Assembly: GCF_021010565.1 (NCBI RefSeq)
Contig: NZ_JAJNAY010000001.1
Coordinates: 2,894,001-2,958,000, forward strand
DNA from: Chryseobacterium turcicum
Lineage (GTDB): Bacteria > Bacteroidota > Bacteroidia > Flavobacteriales > Weeksellaceae
DNA length: 64,000 nt
Reading direction: 5' to 3'
Of the stretch, positions 54,901 through 64,000 are shown one piece after another. Below the pieces are notes generated by a model. The model was not told where the DNA came from. It did not search any database and saw only the letters and a program-made list of their open reading frames with translations. A program made the translations under genes and the position numbers. Within the stretch, counting starts at the first letter, position 1; every line of letters starts with the position of its first letter.

Positions 54901-57900
54901 TATCGGTCATGATCGTATTATTGGCACTTGCATATTCGGGATCATAATTTGAGGTTGATGCTCGATAGATTTTAATCGCACTGTTATTATTAGGAATTCC
55001 TGCATGATCTGTCCAATATCTGTATTTCACAGTAGGAACGGTAGAGTTGTTTGCAATCTCATTAGGCCCCATAATCGACGAAGTTCTTCCGAAACCGTCA
55101 TAATAAAATACCATTGCATTACCTCCGGTATCTACTTTTCTTGTTACCACATCGAATAGCGGATTGTATACTGCTGTAGACTGAATATCATGAATATCCT
55201 TTACTTTCGTAACATATTTTCCGGTGACTGTGTCATCATAAGTGTATTCGATCCAGTATCTTGCATTATTATGGTTAGGTGGAGAGGTTACTTTTTTAAT
55301 GTTTCCAGAAGAGTAATATTCAATATCAGTAGGAATGTCATTGGCGCCATCAAATACTAAGAATGTTCTTACATCTCCTGTGTAAGGATTAATATTATCT
55401 GATTTTCTTCTTCTTAATAATACCGATTGAGTGCTACCTTCGTATACTTCCATAAGAGTTGGAACTCCAATAATATTATTAAAAAATGACTGATATTTTA
55501 TATTGGTATTGTAAGATGTAGATGGGCTGGTATATTGATAATTTGTAATTAAACCACCAGGTGTATATTTAAATTGTTCCTTGGTCGTTATACTCCCTCC
55601 TGATTCATAAATTGTTCTTATTTTGTCAGTCAATAGAGTAATAGCCATTTTTCTCCCTTCTCTACCACCAGTATCATAATCGGCTCCCAGATCTGAATTT
55701 AAATCAATCTGAGATGTATTATTGATAAATTTATGTAACTTATATTCGTAATTTGTTTCAGAAATCGTATTTCCATTGGCATCCGTAACAATACTGCTCT
55801 TCGGAATACCGTTCATCAGATAGCTATTGTTATAGTAATAATCGGTTGAAACTCTTTCAGCAGAACCGCCATTCATTTCAGATTTGGTTACTGTTTCAAA
55901 TCCAAAATCATCTCTTTCTCTTCTGTCATATTTTCTTTTACTGAAAGAATATTTAGTTTCCATTTTATTCCCTTGATCAGTGGTATAATTCTGAGAAAAT
56001 ACATCAGGCTCTACAACTGTAATTTTATTTACAATCAATTTAGCATGAGGGCTATCATAATTAGCTCTTTCAAATTGATAATCCAGGTTATATCTACCTT
56101 TTGAGATAGTATTTGTTATTGCCTTTAGTTTGTTTGTTCTACCAATCTGCGAATAATTGACAGTAAAGCCATTATTGTTATCAACTACGAGGTCAGTATA
56201 TCCATCGCCGTTCATGTCTTTAAATGCCTTTCTGGTCTCAGAAACATTAAGACCAATATTAGCTGTAGCTCCCCCTCCGGCTTTAATCCAAAGTGTTAAC
56301 AGTATAAAAGGTGGAATTAATGTGATTGGTCCTATATTAAACATATAAGTACCTCCGAATGAGAATGAACCGTTGAATGATCTTGTCTCATCGGTAAAAT
56401 TAATTGCTCCCGCAGATTTTAGTAGCGGAGTTGGGCTGTCAAACTTGTTTCCAAGATTGTATCGTACCGTGGTTGAATTGTTAGAATTATTAATTTCAAG
56501 AATATCAATAAGACCATCTCCATTAATGTCTTCATACACTGTTTCTGCAGTACCTATAGAGGCTGATGCACCTGCACTTGCACTGATTCCAAATCCAAAG
56601 CTGCTTAATGCACTTAAATTGGCAGATCCGCCTAATGAAGCGCCAATTCCTAAACTTAAACTGCCTTTAGGACGTGAACGGTATGTAATTAGGTTTTCAT
56701 AAGATGAATATGTGCTTAAACTTTTACCTAAATTTAAAGCATAAGACATATGGGGTGTACCTCCATCCTTTATTCTGTCTGGAAGACCATCCCCGTTAAT
56801 ATCCATCCAGAAAGTTTTTCCAGAATCATAAGAATCGTAGTAATCATTTACACCAGCACTTATGGAGGCTCCTCCTGACCAAGGCATACCGCTATCAGGC
56901 TGTGTGTTTGTTCCGTTATCACCTTGTGCTCCTATTCTTCCTGTTACTGAAAATGCATTATAAGAAAAACCAAGAGAATTCATTTTCTGATAACTGTTCG
57001 ATCTCGTTGGGTAGTCTCCTGAATCTAAGACTTGTATATTATTTAAGCTTCCTGTTGAATTCGTGAACTGAACAGATTGTGGATACACGATATCCGGATA
57101 ACCATCTCCGTTAAGATCCGAAAATGTTTGGGTTTCTATACTTCCAACCCCGGCAAGTTGGGTAATAGAATTACCAGCACTTCCCATACCATAACTCAGA
57201 CCTTGTGTATTGTTGTGAGAGCCACTTTTATTTACTCTATCAATCCCTTTCATGGTAGTGTCTATAGACAATTGCCCGGAATTAAAGGTAATTGGAGTAA
57301 CAGGAGGCAATGCAGGAACGGGACTAGTGAAATAATTGACTGTTTCATCATTATTAAAACTAGATTCGTTAGTATACTGGTCCGGCCCAATACCCACCCA
57401 ATATTTTTTGAAGCCTCCTCTTGTTATTACCAGACTAGGTTTCATAATAGCGATTGTACTAGCAACAGTATTATTACCTGTATTTGGATTGTTGTTACTT
57501 GCATTTAAAATACATGCTGCCAAATCTGCCTGGTTTGTGATTCCCTGACATTGTGGATATGTATTTTGTGTTGTCGTATTTGTGGTAAATGCTGCAACCT
57601 CTATTGGTGGACCATAAGTATAATCATTAAAGCTTCCGGGCTGATACAAGACTTGCCCCCAGTTATTGTAGAAAACAGATTTTGTATTATACATTGCCGT
57701 GTTAACTGCTGTGGCTGAAGTATTTCCATATACATTTGTTGTATCATAATATACTACAAATGGTTTACCTTGAAAATAAGCTGAATAATTATTAAATAGA
57801 GTAAAGTCTCCACCTGTCTTACAATATACCTGTACCGTTATAAAATCATTATTATTGGCCATAACTGGATTCCCTGTATAAAAATCAATCGGCAATATGC

Positions 57901-60900
57901 CGTTTATTGCTTGTCCTGAAGTCATATCTTCTTCCTCTAATATATTATTGGTATGAGACACAACAACTCTTCTTTTTGCAAGAATATCATTTCCTTTTTT
58001 AATGACATAATAAAATGAACCCGTACCAAGACTAGAGAAATTTCCAATATTTTTATTGATTTGGACACCAAAATTGTGACTACCTGATACACCAAGATTA
58101 GACATCTGATTTATATCTAACTTATTTGTTAACTGATCAACAACAAATGAAGGATATTCAGCTACAGGAAAATAGCTAAGGTTCACATTGGAATTATAGG
58201 TGGTCGAAGCATTATAAAATACATTGATTTTCCCATTCCAGCTTGTACTATAAAAATCGGTATGTGAATCAGATTCTACAATAAACCTCAAATGAACAGG
58301 GTTTGATGCAGTAGTTGATAATGTGAGTGAATGAGCAAGGGTGCTTAAATGAGTTGAATCATAAATTTCTGGAGTAATCAGATTAGTAAGATTTCCTGCA
58401 CTATCCTCTGTAACAATTCTGAAAGTAACCTTGTCCCTAAGATATGGGAACTTAAATTGTGATACTTGAATAGACGCAGTACCGTTTGCATCAAAATAAA
58501 TAGGAGCCGAAATGTTATTTAAAAACATATTATTACCGTAAGTCCCGTTATTTAACTGAAACTGATCTTGAGAAAGTGTAGAATTATTTGGTATTTCAGT
58601 ACCAGAAATAGGATCAACATAAGCCACTTTTGGATTAGAAATCACCGGATAATTCCCATCCATATTTTTATGAAGTCTCACATATATTTTATCACCGCTT
58701 TTTACAAATAATCTATTAGAATTATTGATTCCCCAATGGCTGTTTACCCCATTTTGAGGAATATTATTTTGTATATAAGGTAAATAATCATTATATCGCT
58801 CAATAAGAACCGATTGTGACAAGGCACCTGCTTGCAGTTGGGTTAAATAAATTCTACCATTAGAATAGGTAACTGGATTATTTCCAGAAGGTGTAGGATT
58901 AAGAATTTCTACAGAATAATACAACTTTGGTAACTTTTGAGCTATACCATTATTATACTGAATATTATCCGTAAATCTTACATATCCATCTTTTGGAGCT
59001 ATCCATACTTTTACCACATCCGTTATTGGTGTTGGAGGGAGAACGATATCCTGAGGGCATATCTTCGGATCAGGACATGCGACTAAAGCGCTTTGTATTG
59101 CTTTAGCTTTAATGATCATATTCTCTGTATGCTCAGAATGCTTGGTCATTTCAGATTTGCCACTTGCGATATCGAATTTGTTGAACCATATTTCTCCATT
59201 GTGTACGATATCTGTAAGGCCGTCTGAGTTGGCATCAACCAAGTATGTTTTGGTAGTGCTTGTTGAGGAAGATTTAATTTGTGATTTACTATATATGATT
59301 GCTCCCATGTCCCAGCCTGAATTGCTGGTCTTTGTTTCTGTAAATGAGAAGTCACCGCTATAGTTTTCGATAGGCTGAGAAGATTTAAAATTTAAATTTC
59401 CGAATCCATCAAGATAACCTGTTCTTAAGAATAATCGTTCACTTGGCACCCTGTAAATCATATCCTGAATACCATCTCCGTTAAAATCGATAAGCTGCTG
59501 GGCATTTCTTGCTTCAGCATTGGAAAAACCGAAAGGAAAACCAAACATCAGATGACCGTATGCATCATTGGAAGGATAAAAGAAATTTAATCCTGCAGCA
59601 ATTCTGAAATTCACTCCTTTTTCAGTGCTGATATTTCCATTTATTTTTGATGGAGTAAGCAGTCCACGAACAAATCCTGAATATGCTTCTTTATCATTTT
59701 GTAAGCTTATATTGGTATCAGAGCCATAAATTCGTAAACTTCCCTGGCTGTCTCGTACATCATTGTAATAATCAAACGTGTAGCTGTCTGTAATTTCATT
59801 ACAAGTAGGCTCAATACCTCCGTCTGTACCTCCGGTTCCACCACTTCCATCGTCAATATCGTCTCTTTCGCCTTTGCTCTCGGTGCTATTTTCACTTCTG
59901 TTTGCAAGAGTCGTTGAGCAAGGATTATGAGGTACTATATATAAACGTTTTAACAAGGTTTTGTAAAACTCCCCGTCGATGTAATCCATCTTATAAGTCC
60001 TTACAAGCTCGGTTTTATATTTTACTTCAATATCCTTTAGAAGGTAAGGTTCTGATCTGGGAAATCCTTGCTTCGCATTGATGCTGATGTCTTTTCTGGT
60101 AACAGAGCTTTGTCTGTTGAAATTTACCGTATAGTCTTTATTTTTACCATAAGCTACTTTTTTTATTTGAAAGAAATGTCCACCACTGGCTGCCTCGTTA
60201 TAATAGGTAAATTCCATGGTGTTTCCGTGTACATCTTCAATCAATCTCAGGCCCCAATGAGAACCTGAAAGCATAGAGTCCGGAGATCCGCCATAATAAC
60301 TTTTTGTTCCGTCTGTTGAAGTAACCTTCCATGTATAATTACCTGGAGAATCTCCTATTCTTTCAATAAGACTAAAATCATGATTTTTCCTTAGATAAAA
60401 CTGTTTTATACCATTGTTTGTAAAATCAACCCTTTTTTGTCGGTCAGTTGTTATTGCTGTATTATTTTCACTTATATCGTTGTGTCTGTGCGGAAGGTAT
60501 GAATTAGGATACACCAACATTTCTCCATCTAATGAATAGAGTTCTGTTTCACCTGTTGCATCAAATTCAGGTGTACCCCAGCGGGTATCCACAGTAATGG
60601 CAGAGACTCCATTAATATTCCAGCCATCACCCATCCAACCGTTGCCACCACCGCTGCTGTAGCCTATCGACATTGAAGGTTGTAAACCTCCTACTCCACT
60701 TGGTACTCGAATTGGATAATTAGCACTTGCATCTCCTTTTTGTGTAGCAGTTGGAACTGCCATAAGTTGTAAACCAGCTGTTGGATCAGCAGCTTTCAGC
60801 CCACTGATGCTGGTTGGAGCAAAGGCTTCCAATTGTGATGATTCAGGAAGAGAAATTACACCATTAATATAGTCTGTATCTCCATCACCTTCTACAGTAA

Positions 60901-62200
60901 TTACTTTGTTTTCGACATCTACTTTTCCTGTAGGTTCTACTTTCCATTTTTTTGAAGCGTAATCAAAATAAAAAGCTTTAATCTCTTTTGATGATCTTGC
61001 GCCCAGCTTTTTATCATCGTAAGGTATTGATAGTTTGACTTTTTTGTTTAGTGTACCCGAAATTTTATTTAATCGATACGCGTAAGAACTAGGAGTCATG
61101 TTTTTTATTTCTCCAGTTAGGGAAGGGTAGTCTTTTTTTCTCAATTTTAAAACCTGAATGGTAGCAGCTTCTAAAACAGAATTTTTTTCTATATTGATTA
61201 CAGTTCCTTCATAGTTCTTTGTGAACTCTGTATCTTTTCCTACTTCAAAAGTTACTGGGCTGAATTTTTCATCAGCGATTGTTTTAAATGAATCAGTACT
61301 TTTCGGAATCTTATACTGTTTGCTCTGCGTACCATTTACAATAGAAACAAAGCCTTTCGCTTTATCCTCTTCGCTAAGGTTTACAAGAGTTTCAAACTCA
61401 CCGTTTGTTTTTGTAACGGCCGTATTATGTATTTGCAGTGAACTTAGACCGGAGGAGTTCTGTACCCCTTTTACATAGAGTTGATTGCCTGATAGCAATG
61501 CTGAAATAGCATCTGCAGTGTAATCTGCTTTTGCAAAAATAATCTTTACATTTTTTACCTTGTACTTAATGCCATTAGCTGCAGCGGTAAATAAAATACT
61601 ATTCTTGCCTTTCTGCAGCGAGTTGATACTAATCAGCTCTTTTTGAGTGCTCCATTTGTTTGAAGGAACAATAATATTTCCTCCAAACGCAAGATTTTTG
61701 TTGATTGAACGGGATACCGAATGGTAACTTTCCATACCAAAAAGCTCATACTGCAAAAATGCTTTAGAAGAGAGATTCTTTATTTCAGGAATATTGATGG
61801 TAAAGAAGTTATCAGAAGGATTATCAGATTCTTCTTCTGATAGCTCACCAATAAGTCCCTGCTTTTCTTCAGAATCAAATTGATTTAAAAAGTCATCAGC
61901 ATTAATCATGTTATTAGAAGATACTGCTTCAAAAGAAGCGTAATCTTCTAAATTTGTATTTTTAGTTTCTTGAAGTACATAATCTGTTAGGGTCTCTGAT
62001 TTCTTATTTTCTTTAGAATTTTCTTCGGATAAAATTTCCTCTTTATGAGGGAAATATTTTTCCATCATCTTAAGTTTGAATTCTCTTACCTTCTGTCTAT
62101 CTTCTTTTGTTAAGCTTGCAAAAAGAAACATGCTTGCAAAAAAACAAATAAGCAGTACCGACCTTTTTGTAAAAGGAAGTTTATTAAATGGTATTTTCAT
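51962..62200 (-). CDS. Giant SpvB/FG-GAP/RHS protein with a metallopeptidase-like C-terminal tip
   Basis: A 3412-residue protein. A signal/anchor segment (about 13-32) precedes a Ser/Thr-rich region. An SpvB-type domain (about 475-580, YPIRVPSGVGGLQPSMSIGY) is followed by FG-GAP calcium-loop motifs near 903 (DFNGDGIQDM), 990, 1694, 1799, 1890 and 1995, then RHS/YD repeats (about 2500-3100) and the RHS core (FGETMYEQ to NAIDPDGRE, about 3134-3208). This is the layout of insecticidal TcB/TcC-like and polymorphic-toxin proteins, in which the shell encloses a C-terminal toxin released after self-cleavage. The tip (about 204 residues) carries HEMRH at about 3343-3347, an HExxH zinc motif, with a later E-N pair, as in M91-type peptidases. 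The lipoprotein 12 bases downstream may be its immunity partner. No TcA-like delivery protein is nearby. Confidence 0.9.
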   Translation of the reverse strand: MKIPFNKLPFTKRSVLLICFFASMFLFASLTKEDRQKVREFKLKMMEKYFPHKEEILSEENSKENKKSETLTDYVLQETKNTNLEDYASFEAVSSNNMINADDFLNQFDSEEKQGLIGELSEEESDNPSDNFFTINIPEIKNLSSKAFLQYELFGMESYHSVSRSINKNLAFGGNIIVPSNKWSTQKELISINSLQKGKNSILFTAAANGIKYKVKNVKIIFAKADYTADAISALLSGNQLYVKGVQNSSGLSSLQIHNTAVTKTNGEFETLVNLSEEDKAKGFVSIVNGTQSKQYKIPKSTDSFKTIADEKFSPVTFEVGKDTEFTKNYEGTVINIEKNSVLEAATIQVLKLRKKDYPSLTGEIKNMTPSSYAYRLNKISGTLNKKVKLSIPYDDKKLGARSSKEIKAFYFDYASKKWKVEPTGKVDVENKVITVEGDGDTDYINGVISLPESSQLEAFAPTSISGLKAADPTAGLQLMAVPTATQKGDASANYPIRVPSGVGGLQPSMSIGYSSGGGNGWMGDGWNINGVSAITVDTRWGTPEFDATGETELYSLDGEMLVYPNSYLPHRHNDISENNTAITTDRQKRVDFTNNGIKQFYLRKNHDFSLIERIGDSPGNYTWKVTSTDGTKSYYGGSPDSMLSGSHWGLRLIEDVHGNTMEFTYYNEAASGGHFFQIKKVAYGKNKDYTVNFNRQSSVTRKDISINAKQGFPRSEPYLLKDIEVKYKTELVRTYKMDYIDGEFYKTLLKRLYIVPHNPCSTTLANRSENSTESKGERDDIDDGSGGTGGTDGGIEPTCNEITDSYTFDYYNDVRDSQGSLRIYGSDTNISLQNDKEAYSGFVRGLLTPSKINGNISTEKGVNFRIAAGLNFFYPSNDAYGHLMFGFPFGFSNAEARNAQQLIDFNGDGIQDMIYRVPSERLFLRTGYLDGFGNLNFKSSQPIENYSGDFSFTETKTSNSGWDMGAIIYSKSQIKSSSTSTTKTYLVDANSDGLTDIVHNGEIWFNKFDIASGKSEMTKHSEHTENMIIKAKAIQSALVACPDPKICPQDIVLPPTPITDVVKVWIAPKDGYVRFTDNIQYNNGIAQKLPKLYYSVEILNPTPSGNNPVTYSNGRIYLTQLQAGALSQSVLIERYNDYLPYIQNNIPQNGVNSHWGINNSNRLFVKSGDKIYVRLHKNMDGNYPVISNPKVAYVDPISGTEIPNNSTLSQDQFQLNNGTYGNNMFLNNISAPIYFDANGTASIQVSQFKFPYLRDKVTFRIVTEDSAGNLTNLITPEIYDSTHLSTLAHSLTLSTTASNPVHLRFIVESDSHTDFYSTSWNGKINVFYNASTTYNSNVNLSYFPVAEYPSFVVDQLTNKLDINQMSNLGVSGSHNFGVQINKNIGNFSSLGTGSFYYVIKKGNDILAKRRVVVSHTNNILEEEDMTSGQAINGILPIDFYTGNPVMANNNDFITVQVYCKTGGDFTLFNNYSAYFQGKPFVVYYDTTNVYGNTSATAVNTAMYNTKSVFYNNWGQVLYQPGSFNDYTYGPPIEVAAFTTNTTTQNTYPQCQGITNQADLAACILNASNNNPNTGNNTVASTIAIMKPSLVITRGGFKKYWVGIGPDQYTNESSFNNDETVNYFTSPVPALPPVTPITFNSGQLSIDTTMKGIDRVNKSGSHNNTQGLSYGMGSAGNSITQLAGVGSIETQTFSDLNGDGYPDIVYPQSVQFTNSTGSLNNIQVLDSGDYPTRSNSYQKMNSLGFSYNAFSVTGRIGAQGDNGTNTQPDSGMPWSGGASISAGVNDYYDSYDSGKTFWMDINGDGLPDRIKDGGTPHMSYALNLGKSLSTYSSYENLITYRSRPKGSLSLGIGASLGGSANLSALSSFGFGISASAGASASIGTAETVYEDINGDGLIDILEINNSNNSTTVRYNLGNKFDSPTPLLKSAGAINFTDETRSFNGSFSFGGTYMFNIGPITLIPPFILLTLWIKAGGGATANIGLNVSETRKAFKDMNGDGYTDLVVDNNNGFTVNYSQIGRTNKLKAITNTISKGRYNLDYQFERANYDSPHAKLIVNKITVVEPDVFSQNYTTDQGNKMETKYSFSKRKYDRRERDDFGFETVTKSEMNGGSAERVSTDYYYNNSYLMNGIPKSSIVTDANGNTISETNYEYKLHKFINNTSQIDLNSDLGADYDTGGREGRKMAITLLTDKIRTIYESGGSITTKEQFKYTPGGLITNYQYTSPSTSYNTNIKYQSFFNNIIGVPTLMEVYEGSTQSVLLRRRKSDNINPYTGDVRTFLVFDGANDIPTDIEYYSSGNIKKVTSPPNHNNARYWIEYTYDDTVTGKYVTKVKDIHDIQSTAVYNPLFDVVTRKVDTGGNAMVFYYDGFGRTSSIMGPNEIANNSTVPTVKYRYWTDHAGIPNNNSAIKIYRASTSNYDPEYASANNTIMTDTYADFLGRVVQVKKDIELDGYERRSVSGPAVFDILGRTIKQYHPKFEIFVNTNLNVNGFSGPSTSQTYDNRDRVITATDEDTNTKTTNYTISGNLLKTTEEFGNQKSESYTNTEGKIIQKDDYFYTVPLSTIFKYNPIGELSSVEDPEGMVTSYSYDLAGRRIQQRHPDKGITSYEYDPAGNLRRLTTDNLLNDSSINTHYIEYKYDYDRLLGIFLPDLPSGDQNPNNIEYQYGLSTAGNNAGKIVTKVDGSGDTVYKYGRMGEVISELKTVRGHHIPEMYFKTYFNYDSWNRLTKIKYPDDEIVSYHYDLGGNLKSVDNNYGETLIENIKYDNYEERLKIKYGNGTHQNYVYNLQNRKLKRYYLMNNTNKTMLENTYKYDQFSNISMIQNEADPLANGMGGAFQFNLNYDTLNRLIGTETGEVIIRGKENLPIPITSFTPSTYNLAMEYNNVGGITRKHQHHEKDQNIVPENTYDNNYGYIAGSHRLEKVADTSGAMEYFEYDLNGNAIGHTDMNGIKQMFWDEHDRLRAFYDDYKGVYQYYTYDDKGERVIKYGLEIPSQLYQNGIPVKIDELKLFEYKLYPNPYVTVSSTGQYTKHYFEGPKRFASRVMDGAGRFKDPAVLYTNRTAEDKPTAKPADVKSDFEKYLEKSGLGSDLSVELKETPWHTGLYYLHGDHLGTATFVTNSQSEATQFFLNLPFGETMYEQTDGTYNNPFKFNAKELDDDTGLYYYGARYYNPRLSIWYGVDPLAEKYPSLSPYVYVADNPVNAIDPDGREIIYIVRDSKGKSTEQWKYSNGSFRRWENGKLGAKYDGRTHKGSPELFTLAVQYRKIEHSKDEVLKGMLHTLETSEKKHWVEGTTTEGSGVYPNGNGLGEIGTQTVFNFSKKEKDSFTKLEEIPFSDFSTVAHEMRHQFDYDQGNHADGNGLSGASSPREQRAVKDENRARGLEKIKKRTSYGGEKVNPNPKNYILPSQKRK

Positions 62201-62209
62201 GATTATGGC

Positions 62210-63592
62210 TTAGTTGACAATAATTTTAAATGTTTTGATGACTTTTCCGTCTTTTGTAAGACTAATAAGATAAAAACTTTGAATAGCAAGTGAACTTGAA
62301 TAAGACTTGGCCTTATGATCAATTTTCTCTAATCTCACTAATCTTCCCCCACCGTCGTATATAGAAATATTTAGGTTTTCCATAGCTGGAAATTTTATCG
62401 TAAATAATTCATCTTTTTTTACAGGATTAGGATATAAAACGATTTGTTCAAAATCAAGTGAAATCTGATCTGGGGTAATTTCTGAAATAGGAGATGTTTT
62501 TATATCATCTTTTTTATCAAGTCGTAATGGTGTTACTGCAAATGTGAACTTGTTAAATAGATTAGTATCGTAATCATTGATAAAGTTTACTTTAGAAAAA
62601 TTAATGAAACTATCATCGGCTATACCTTGTATTTTAATTGTTTCACCATTTACACTCTTGAGAATCATCCAGTATACCAAAGGTAAATTATCTGGATTAA
62701 CGGATTTTTTATCAATTCTTACTTTATAATCTTTTTTTGAAATAGTTGGACCTATGAAATTAATTTCCCAACTTCTTTCAAGAACATCAAAATTTCCATC
62801 TTTTTTAAAAGACATTTTTTTGTTATCATCAGACCACATAACAAAGTTATTATGATCAAATATGCTGGGATTCTCAGCATTGAGATTTTTAATATAGGTT
62901 TTACCAATCGTTAAAAATTGATCTTCCTGATTACATGACTGTTTTTGATATAATTCATTTCCATCATCTCTTCCAAGTCCGGTAGGTCTGTGGATAAACT
63001 CTTTCTGTTTTTCAGGATCCCAAATAATCTTTCCATCGCTCCCATAATATTTTCCTCTTTCTAGAGATATTCCATACTTTATTGATAAGTAAGAATGTAT
63101 TTTGTTAAGATCAATTGGCTTCGACTTTTTAGGAAGAAAAATTAGTTCATACAGATTATGATCATCAAAAGAGATTTGTAAACTGTCATTTTTTCCTTTT
63201 TCTCTTTCAGCATTGCTATTTAAGGTAAAAATGCTAGGCTTTTTTTTAATTTTAAAAACTTTTTTACCATCTCTAATTTCATATGCATTATTACTTAAAG
63301 AGCTCTTTCTTTCTTCTCTCTCCCAAATTTTATCATCTTCTTTTGAGGTATGTACAAGACTTAATGTATGACTTTTATTTATACTGTGTTTAATATACTT
63401 TTTGAAAAGTCGGTTTTTTATTCCTGGGTGAAAGTTCACTAGAGTTTCTTCACTCCTACTGGAGGCTTCACGAAGTGTAGGTGCCGATTTTTCCCAGATT
63501 TGAGCATCCGATCCAACCAGTTGCGAGAAAACATTCGATGAACACATGAGGATGAGTATCAACGTCGTTTTTAGACATAAAAGTTTTGACAT
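62210..63592 (-). CDS. T9SS-sorted surface protein
   Basis: A 460-residue protein with a signal peptide (1-23) and a C-terminal type IX secretion sorting domain (about 385-460: VLYPNPVKKDELFTIKF and LNISIYDGGGRLVRLEK). The middle contains a segment common in Bacteroidetes surface proteins (HSYLSIKYGISLERGKYYGS, RPTGLGRDDGNELYQKQS). It is the first gene of the operon, ending 9 bases before the giant RHS gene's start. It may anchor or deliver the RHS protein at the surface; this is inferred from order only. Confidence 0.85.
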   Translation of the reverse strand: MSKLLCLKTTLILILMCSSNVFSQLVGSDAQIWEKSAPTLREASSRSEETLVNFHPGIKNRLFKKYIKHSINKSHTLSLVHTSKEDDKIWEREERKSSLSNNAYEIRDGKKVFKIKKKPSIFTLNSNAEREKGKNDSLQISFDDHNLYELIFLPKKSKPIDLNKIHSYLSIKYGISLERGKYYGSDGKIIWDPEKQKEFIHRPTGLGRDDGNELYQKQSCNQEDQFLTIGKTYIKNLNAENPSIFDHNNFVMWSDDNKKMSFKKDGNFDVLERSWEINFIGPTISKKDYKVRIDKKSVNPDNLPLVYWMILKSVNGETIKIQGIADDSFINFSKVNFINDYDTNLFNKFTFAVTPLRLDKKDDIKTSPISEITPDQISLDFEQIVLYPNPVKKDELFTIKFPAMENLNISIYDGGGRLVRLEKIDHKAKSYSSSLAIQSFYLISLTKDGKVIKTFKIIVN

Positions 63593-63719
63593 AATAGTGA
63601 TTATGTATTAATATTATTGGAGGTGAATTTTTTCAGTAAAAAATGAGGAGAATTCCTGAAAGTTAATGGAATATTGTATGTTTTGGCTTCATATTATGGT
63701 GAGTTAGTTATTAGTGCCG

Positions 63720-63727
63720 CAAAAGTA
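63720..63727 (-). promoter_or_regulatory. Candidate -7 element for the T9SS-RHS operon (TACTTTTG)
   Basis: CAAAAGTA on the plus strand, a full TAnnTTTG match, 127 bases before the T9SS gene's start. The leader would be long. No clear -33 TTG. Confidence 0.45.
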
Positions 63728-63773
63728 ATAAAATAATCATAGTAAAGTAAAAAAAATATTAAAATATGTTAAA

Positions 63774-64000
63774 TATCTTTTTTTTAGTTAGTTATCGTAC
63801 AAAACTAATAGCTTAAAGCGACAAAACTCGACGTATTTTTTTCCTATACATAATACATTGGATAATAAAACGGTTAGTTTATACAGATACATTTTTAAAT
63901 ATTGAAAAAGCAAAAATTTTTGCTAATTTATTCAGAAGTGATATTAATGAAAAATATGATTGGAAATACTTTTTAGGGCTAGCCGATTGCCTTAATAGTA
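63774..64000. other. Window-end spacer, possible start-less partial frame
   Basis: A plus-strand frame stays open from about 63817 to the window end, with text such as VYTDTFLNIEKAKIFANLF and KYDWKYFLGLADC. It has no ATG in frame and no recognised family. It could be part of a gene that continues beyond the window with an unusual start, a decayed gene, or chance. Otherwise the region upstream of the T9SS operon is AT-rich without a supportable gene. Confidence 0.2.

Noticed and set aside
52448..62000. Several plus-strand open frames inside the giant RHS gene
   Set aside because: They are antisense shadows of a long real gene, with no start context or family similarity.

Overview
The window looks like chromosomal DNA from a low-GC Bacteroidetes bacterium of the Flavobacteriia, most like Chryseobacterium or a relative. 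This is inferred from the gene content: type IX secretion (T9SS) sorting domains, a GLPGLI-family protein, SpvB/RHS surface proteins, a monomeric isocitrate dehydrogenase, TAnnTTTG-type promoter elements, almost no Shine-Dalgarno sequences, and interspersed palindromes of a kind typical of that group. No tRNA, rRNA or CRISPR array was seen.

Layout. 1-3.8 kb: a lone AAA ATPase, then a run of small AT-rich genes (HNH nuclease, GLPGLI protein, two lipoproteins) separated by related palindromic sites that resemble integron attC sites. 3.9-8.7 kb: an AraC-type membrane regulator, two small secreted proteins, a serine hydrolase, and repeat-rich spacers including an indel-free 21-bp tandem array. 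8.7-21.2 kb: housekeeping genes (dnaN, dgkA, purL, purB), an ECF sigma/anti-sigma/DUF4097/barstar-like cluster, and a YhcG-type nuclease between purL and purB. 21.3-27.3 kb: a same-strand collection of small cofactor or stress-type proteins (DoxX, three SRPBCC, three VOC, DinB-like) with a Crp/Fnr regulator. 27.3-31.4 kb: repeats, DUF763, a VOC protein, YitT and an HD phosphohydrolase. Two simple-sequence repeats (6 bp and 7 bp units) lie directly upstream of start codons.

31.5-39.9 kb holds four adenylate cyclase genes in tandem. The first-transcribed one has TPRs; the other three have 7TMR-DISM-like sensor halves that have diverged, joined to nearly identical cyclase halves. The three downstream genes start with TTG four bases after the previous stop. 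40-48.5 kb: tpx, a small T9SS protein with a secreted partner, icd, an MFS transporter, an aldo/keto reductase, an AraC regulator and a small GNAT protein.

48.5-51.4 kb is an insertion-sequence graveyard: an IS630-like element with a frameshifted transposase, a truncated IS5-like transposase and a stop-containing IS3 orfB. It abuts a toxin-type operon (51.4-63.6 kb): a T9SS protein, a 3412-residue SpvB/FG-GAP/RHS protein whose C-terminal tip carries an HExxH metallopeptidase motif, and a lipoprotein that could be its immunity partner. All functional statements come from reading motifs; no search or folding program was run.
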